NCBI GenBank assembly: GCA_947475795.1
Contig: CANJOX010000079.1
Span: 1 to 10,853 of the forward strand
Source of the DNA: Gemmatimonadota bacterium
Lineage (GTDB): Bacteria > Gemmatimonadota > Gemmatimonadetes > Gemmatimonadales > Gemmatimonadaceae
Length of the DNA: 10,853 bases
Direction of reading: 5' to 3'
The position numbers and the translations under genes were made by a program. Shown here piece by piece: positions 7,496 through 10,853 of this stretch. Numbering within the stretch: the first letter of the stretch is position 1; every line of letters begins with the position of its first letter. The notes below the pieces were generated by a model. The model did no database searches. It was not told the origin of the DNA and saw only the letters and a list, made by a program, of their open reading frames with translations.

Positions 7496-8581
7496 GTGGT
7501 GGTGCGCGTGCCCGCGCCCGTCGCGGTGGCCGCACCGCGCCTGTCGGTCATCGTGCCGGCGTTCAACTGCGCGCCGATGCTGCGGCACTGCCTGAACGGA
7601 CTCGTGGCCAGCGGTCTGCCGCGCGACGCGTGGGAGCTGATCGTGGTCGATGACGGCAGCGCCGATGATACGGGACCGGTGGCGCGGGCGGTGGCCGATC
7701 GCGTGCTGCGCGTGGAGGACGGTCCGCGCGGTCCGGCGCACGCGCGCAACCTCGGCGCGCGTGTGGCCACCGGCGCCGTGCTGGTGTTTGTGGATGCCGA
7801 CGTGATCGTGGCCCCCACCACGCTGTGCGGCTTCGTCGATCACTTCGTGCAGGATGCCACGCTCGGCGCCGTGTTCGGCGCTTACGACGAAACACCCGCG
7901 GATACCGGCTTTCTGTCGCAGTACCGCAACCTGGTACACCATTACGTCCACGCCACGCACCGCGGCGACGCCGAAACGTTCTGGGCCGGCTGCGGCGCGG
8001 TGCGCCGCGACCTCTTCCTGGCCGCCGGCGGATTTCACGAGGCGCGGTACCCGCGGCCGCAGATCGAAGACATCGAGCTCGGTTACCGTCTGCGCGCGCG
8101 TGGCGCGCGTATCCGTCTCGATCCCGCGCTGCAGGGCACGCACCTCAAGCACTGGACGCTGCGCAGCATGGTCCGCACTGATCTGCACGACCGCGCGATC
8201 CCGTGGATGCGGCTGATCCTGCGCCGCGGTGAAGCGATGCAGCCCGGGCCGCTCAATCTGGAGTTGCGGGAGAAAGTGTTCACCGTGCTCACCGCACTCG
8301 CGCTGGTCGCGGGCCTCGCGGCCGTCGTCACGCAGCGGAGTGCGCTGGTGGCCGTTGCCGTGGCGTGCGTGCTCACAGTGCTGCTCGGCAATGCCCCACT
8401 GTTCGCGTGGTTCCTGCGCGCCCGCGGGGTGGTGTTCACCTGTGGCGTCGTCCCCTTGCGCCTGCTGTACTACGTGGAAGCCGGCCTTGGCGCCGCGTGG
8501 GCCATCGCGACGTATCGGGGACGGGACGCCGACGTGGTGCTGCCGCCGCTCACATCGGCGACAGAGCCGTCGGCGCCGTAG
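7496..8581 (+). CDS. Family 2 glycosyltransferase with C-terminal membrane helices
   Basis: A 361-residue membrane-anchored GT-A glycosyltransferase that would move a sugar from a nucleotide donor, probably in envelope polysaccharide or glycolipid synthesis. Motifs are LSVIVPAFN (16-24), VVDDGS (50-55, nucleotide binding), GPAHARN (79-85), the DxD metal site in VDADV (99-103), GCGAVRRDLF (165-174) and the acceptor-side ED in QIEDIELGYRL (189-199). A conserved-looking HLKHW follows at 216-220. Hydrophobic helices lie near 262-280, 282-300 and 312-338. The processive QxxRW motif is absent, so single transfer is likely. I chose the GTG at 7496 because GGAG stands 5 nt before it. ATG 7445, GTG 7481 and TTG 7418 are in frame and would add residues without a recognisable role. 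Donor and acceptor are unknown. Confidence 0.87.
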   Translation: MVVRVPAPVAVAAPRLSVIVPAFNCAPMLRHCLNGLVASGLPRDAWELIVVDDGSADDTGPVARAVADRVLRVEDGPRGPAHARNLGARVATGAVLVFVDADVIVAPTTLCGFVDHFVQDATLGAVFGAYDETPADTGFLSQYRNLVHHYVHATHRGDAETFWAGCGAVRRDLFLAAGGFHEARYPRPQIEDIELGYRLRARGARIRLDPALQGTHLKHWTLRSMVRTDLHDRAIPWMRLILRRGEAMQPGPLNLELREKVFTVLTALALVAGLAAVVTQRSALVAVAVACVLTVLLGNAPLFAWFLRARGVVFTCGVVPLRLLYYVEAGLGAAWAIATYRGRDADVVLPPLTSATEPSAP

Positions 8582-8603
8582 CCCCCGAGTCCGGACGGGC
8601 CAG

Positions 8604-8633
8604 TCCGCGCAGCGCGTTCATGCCGCGCGCGGA
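8604..8633 (+). terminator. GC-rich hairpin after the glycosyltransferase
   Basis: A 7-bp perfect stem (TCCGCGC at 8604-8610, GCGCGGA at 8627-8633) lies 22 nt past the glycosyltransferase stop. It is followed only by TTGCGCC, not a T-run, so it is a weak candidate terminator. Otherwise the 105-bp gap before ctaA shows nothing clear. Confidence 0.25.
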
Positions 8634-8686
8634 TTGCGCCGTCGTTGTCCCTTGACCGTCTTCGGCCCCCCGGTCAGCCTTCTCGC

Positions 8687-9787
8687 ATGTCAGTCCCGAA
8701 CGACCTCGGTCTCCCCGGTGCGCTCCCGGAGCGCGACCGCCTCGCGCTGCGCCGCTGGATGTTGCTCTCCATTGTGGCGGTCTTCTTTGCCGTGGCGGTG
8801 GGCGGGATCACCCGGCTGACCGAGAGCGGGTTGTCCATCACCGAGTGGAAACCGGTGTCCGGGGCGTTGCCACCGTCGAGCGATGCGGCGTGGGCGGCCG
8901 AGTTCACGAAATTTCAGCAGATCCCGCAGGCGAGCAGCACGCACGCCGGCATCTCCATCAGCCAGTTCAAGTGGATCTACTGGTGGGAGTGGTTCCACCG
9001 GAACGTGGCCCGGACGGTGGGGCTGGTGTTCGCGATCCCGTGGCTGCTGTTCCTGGTGCGCGGGCGTATCCCGCGACAGTTGCGCGTGCGTCTCACGGCC
9101 CTGCCGCTGCTCACCCTGTGTCAGGGGGCGCTGGGCTGGTACATGGTGCAGAGCGGCCTCGTGGAGCGCATCAGCGTGAGCGCCTACCGGCTCACCGCGC
9201 ATCTGGGGCTCGCGCTCGGCATCCTGTCGGTGAGCGTGTGGACGTACAGCGAATTGCGCGAGCGCTCGCCGGCCGAGCGCCATGACCCCGTGGTCACGTC
9301 GCGGCATTGGCGGCGCGCGTTGTTGGGCGCGACGGCGCTGCTGGGGATCACCGTGCTCTCCGGCGGTTTTGTGGCCGGGCTTCGCGGTGGCCGCATCTTC
9401 AACGAGTTCCCGCTCATGGGTGGGCAGGTGGTGCCCCCCGGGTATGGCACCCTCACGCCGTGGTGGAGCAACGCGTTCGAAAACCCGGCAGCGGCGCAGT
9501 TCCACCATCGGGTGCTCGCCATCGCGGTCACGACGTTCATCCTGACGCTGGCGTGGCGGGCGCGTGGTGCACGGCTGCCCCAGCCGGTGCAGCGCGCCGT
9601 CTACGCCTTCGGCGCGGTGATCACCGTGCAGATCGCGCTGGGGATCACCACGCTGCTGCTGGCCGTCCCCGTCCCGCTGGGGGTGTTGCACCAGTTCACC
9701 GGCGTGCTCGCGCTTACCGCGGCGCTGGTGGCCACGCAGCGCGCCGTCGCATCGGGCGCGACGGCGATGACGACAGCGACCGTCTAG
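8687..9787 (+). CDS. ctaA: Heme A synthase, COX15/CtaA family
   Basis: A 366-residue inner-membrane enzyme that oxidises the C8 methyl of heme O to a formyl group, giving heme A for aa3/caa3-type cytochrome oxidases. Family landmarks are GGITRLTESGLSITEWKP (39-56), the long periplasmic segment with KFQQIP (75-80) and FKWIYWWEWFHR (94-105). The heme-ligand histidines are His104, His172 (in TAHLG), His273 or His274 (in QFHHR) and His335 (in LHQ). Glu101 sits at the conserved acidic position. GFVAGLRGG and NEFPLM (239-244) follow the pattern of proteobacterial and mitochondrial Cox15 rather than the shorter Bacillus type. About eight membrane helices are expected. The ATG at 8687 is chosen because the upstream in-frame start at 8645 adds nothing family-like. 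No oxidase genes are in the window. The stop overlaps that of the convergent sulfatase. Confidence 0.95.
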   Translation: MSVPNDLGLPGALPERDRLALRRWMLLSIVAVFFAVAVGGITRLTESGLSITEWKPVSGALPPSSDAAWAAEFTKFQQIPQASSTHAGISISQFKWIYWWEWFHRNVARTVGLVFAIPWLLFLVRGRIPRQLRVRLTALPLLTLCQGALGWYMVQSGLVERISVSAYRLTAHLGLALGILSVSVWTYSELRERSPAERHDPVVTSRHWRRALLGATALLGITVLSGGFVAGLRGGRIFNEFPLMGGQVVPPGYGTLTPWWSNAFENPAAAQFHHRVLAIAVTTFILTLAWRARGARLPQPVQRAVYAFGAVITVQIALGITTLLLAVPVPLGVLHQFTGVLALTAALVATQRAVASGATAMTTATV

Positions 9788-10853
9788 CGGCTCGCCGCGC
9801 CCCGCTTCGCTTCGCCATCCACGTCGGCTTCCCACGCGGTGAGCAGCGCGAGCAGCTCGCGCACCACCGCCGGGTGCGAGGCGGCGACATCGTGCCGCTC
9901 GCCGATATCGCGCGGCAGATCGAACAGCAGCAGATCGTCGCCGTCCATCAGCAGCTTCCATCGCCCGCGGCGGACGGCACGCTGCTGCCGTTCGCGCGCA
10001 TCGATGCGCCAGAAGAGCGGGCGGTCGGCCAGCGCGGTCTCGCCGACGCGCTCGGTCGTGGTGCGCCCAGCCGTGGTGTGCCCGGCCGTGGTGCGCCCGG
10101 ACAGCATCGGCACCAGATCACGTCCTTCGAAGTTCGCCGGGATCGCCGTGCCCGCTGCGGCGAGCACGGTGGCGGTGAGATCCATCGTGATCCCCGGGGC
10201 GTTGGCGATACGTCCAGCCGGCAGCACCGACGGCCACCAGAAGATCGCCGGCACGCGGATGCCGCCCTCCCAGAGCGTGTCCTTGCGATGGAACAGCGGC
10301 GCGTTGTTTGACAGCCACTCGCCGCCGTTGTCGTTGGTGAAGATCACCAGCGTGTTCCGGTCGAGTCCGCGCTTGCGGAGCGTGGCCATGATGGTGCCGA
10401 TGCCAGCGTCGGCGTGTTCCAGCATCGCGATGTAATCGGCGCGCGTGGCGGGGATGGAATCTTCGGGTCCCTGGAAGCGTCCGGTGTTCGCGGCGCGAGT
10501 AGGATGCCCCGGGCGCTGGAAGGGCCAGTGCGCGGCGTTGTACGCGACCTCGAGAAAGAACGGCTCGGCACGGCTGTTCTCGATGAAGCGCACGGCGCGC
10601 GACGTGATGAGATCGGTCATGTAGCCGGTGTCGCTGACCGCCACGCCGTTCTCGTTGAGATCGGGCAGGCCGTCGTAACCGCGCGTGTGCGCGTAAAAGT
10701 CGATGTAGCCGGCCAGGAACCCGTAGAAGTAGTCGAAGCCGTGCGTGTTGGGCGAGTACTCCGGGAGATACCCCAGATGCCATTTGCCCACCAACCCGGT
10801 GCGGTAGCCGGCGTTCTTGAGCAGCCGCGGCAGCGTGCTGCCGTTGGCCGGCA
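9784..10853 (-). CDS. Sulfatase (arylsulfatase-type), N-terminus cut by window edge
   Basis: The C-terminal 355 residues of a type I sulfatase; the reading frame is open to the right edge. Family motifs seen are LLKNAGYRTGLVGKWHLG (Lys and His of the active site, coded around 10767-10820), HGFDYFYGF, AAHWPF with the second catalytic His, TNDNGG with metal-binding Asp-Asn, and a Lys in the segment before LWEGGIRVP. A later RRGRWKLL strand and a C-terminal 'LFDL..D..E' segment are typical. The modified Cys or Ser in C/S-x-P-x-R, the first metal-binding Asp pair and any signal peptide lie beyond base 10853, so Cys-type dependence on FGE cannot be read here. A pentapeptide repeat occurs in the C-terminal part. 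It converges with ctaA, sharing a CTAG at the stops. The substrate is unknown. Confidence 0.93.
   Translation of the reverse strand, partial: PANGSTLPRLLKNAGYRTGLVGKWHLGYLPEYSPNTHGFDYFYGFLAGYIDFYAHTRGYDGLPDLNENGVAVSDTGYMTDLITSRAVRFIENSRAEPFFLEVAYNAAHWPFQRPGHPTRAANTGRFQGPEDSIPATRADYIAMLEHADAGIGTIMATLRKRGLDRNTLVIFTNDNGGEWLSNNAPLFHRKDTLWEGGIRVPAIFWWPSVLPAGRIANAPGITMDLTATVLAAAGTAIPANFEGRDLVPMLSGRTTAGHTTAGRTTTERVGETALADRPLFWRIDARERQQRAVRRGRWKLLMDGDDLLLFDLPRDIGERHDVAASHPAVVRELLALLTAWEADVDGEAKRGAASR
10055..10099 (-). repeat. 15-bp in-frame tandem repeat inside the sulfatase gene
   Basis: Three 15-bp units follow each other at 10055-10069, 10070-10084 and 10085-10099, differing at a few bases (core gccgtggtgcgcccg). 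On the coding strand they give the repeat GRTTA-GHTTA-GRTTT, a short Thr-rich insert after VPMLS, where sulfatases normally have a brief loop. The unit length keeps the frame, so copy number could vary without breaking the gene. Confidence 0.8.

Noticed and set aside
8690..9961. 423-codon minus-strand frame opposite ctaA
   Set aside because: Antisense shadow of a clear heme A synthase; composition is Arg/His/Gln-rich and without motifs.

Overview
This is a GC-rich bacterial window in which all nine genes look chromosomal and vertically coherent. No phage, transposon, tRNA, rRNA or CRISPR sequence is visible. Three predicted lipoproteins, a heme A synthase and an oxygen-dependent type of formylglycine-generating enzyme point to an aerobic, Gram-negative-type heterotroph. 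The base composition and gene mix would fit Gemmatimonadota, but no marker gene in the window settles this.

Left block (minus strand): a copper-efflux pair, a CopZ-like metallochaperone followed by a CopA-type Cu(+) ATPase that runs off the left edge. In front of it sits a TTGACA -35 box and a G/C-tract site of the CsoR/RcnR/FrmR operator kind. Upstream, on the same strand but under its own control, is a lipoprotein metallophosphoesterase with an N-terminal Fn3-like domain.

Middle block (plus strand), divergent from the phosphoesterase across about 95 bp: a tight three-gene unit. It encodes a lipoprotein formylglycine-generating enzyme (FGE) with the CHPTYC cysteine pair, a lipoprotein fusing a PEBP/YbhB-like domain to a YHYH domain (13-nt gap), and a small secreted protein whose predicted mature N-terminus is a histidine (4-nt ATGA overlap). 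A 149-nt relatively AT-rich gap leads to a family 2 glycosyltransferase with C-terminal membrane helices, then a CtaA/Cox15 heme A synthase.

Right edge (minus strand): the C-terminal part of a sulfatase. It converges on ctaA so closely that both stop codons share one CTAG. Its N-terminal region, including the C/S-x-P-x-R modification site, lies outside the window.

The common thread may be copper and oxygen. CopZ/CopA export Cu(I), aerobic FGE enzymes are Cu(I)-dependent, heme A serves copper-containing oxidases, and the sulfatase is a plausible FGE client. This link is inferred from known families and gene proximity; the sequence itself does not show the genes acting together. The most unusual part is the FGE / PEBP-YHYH / secreted-His-protein operon at 4251-7346.
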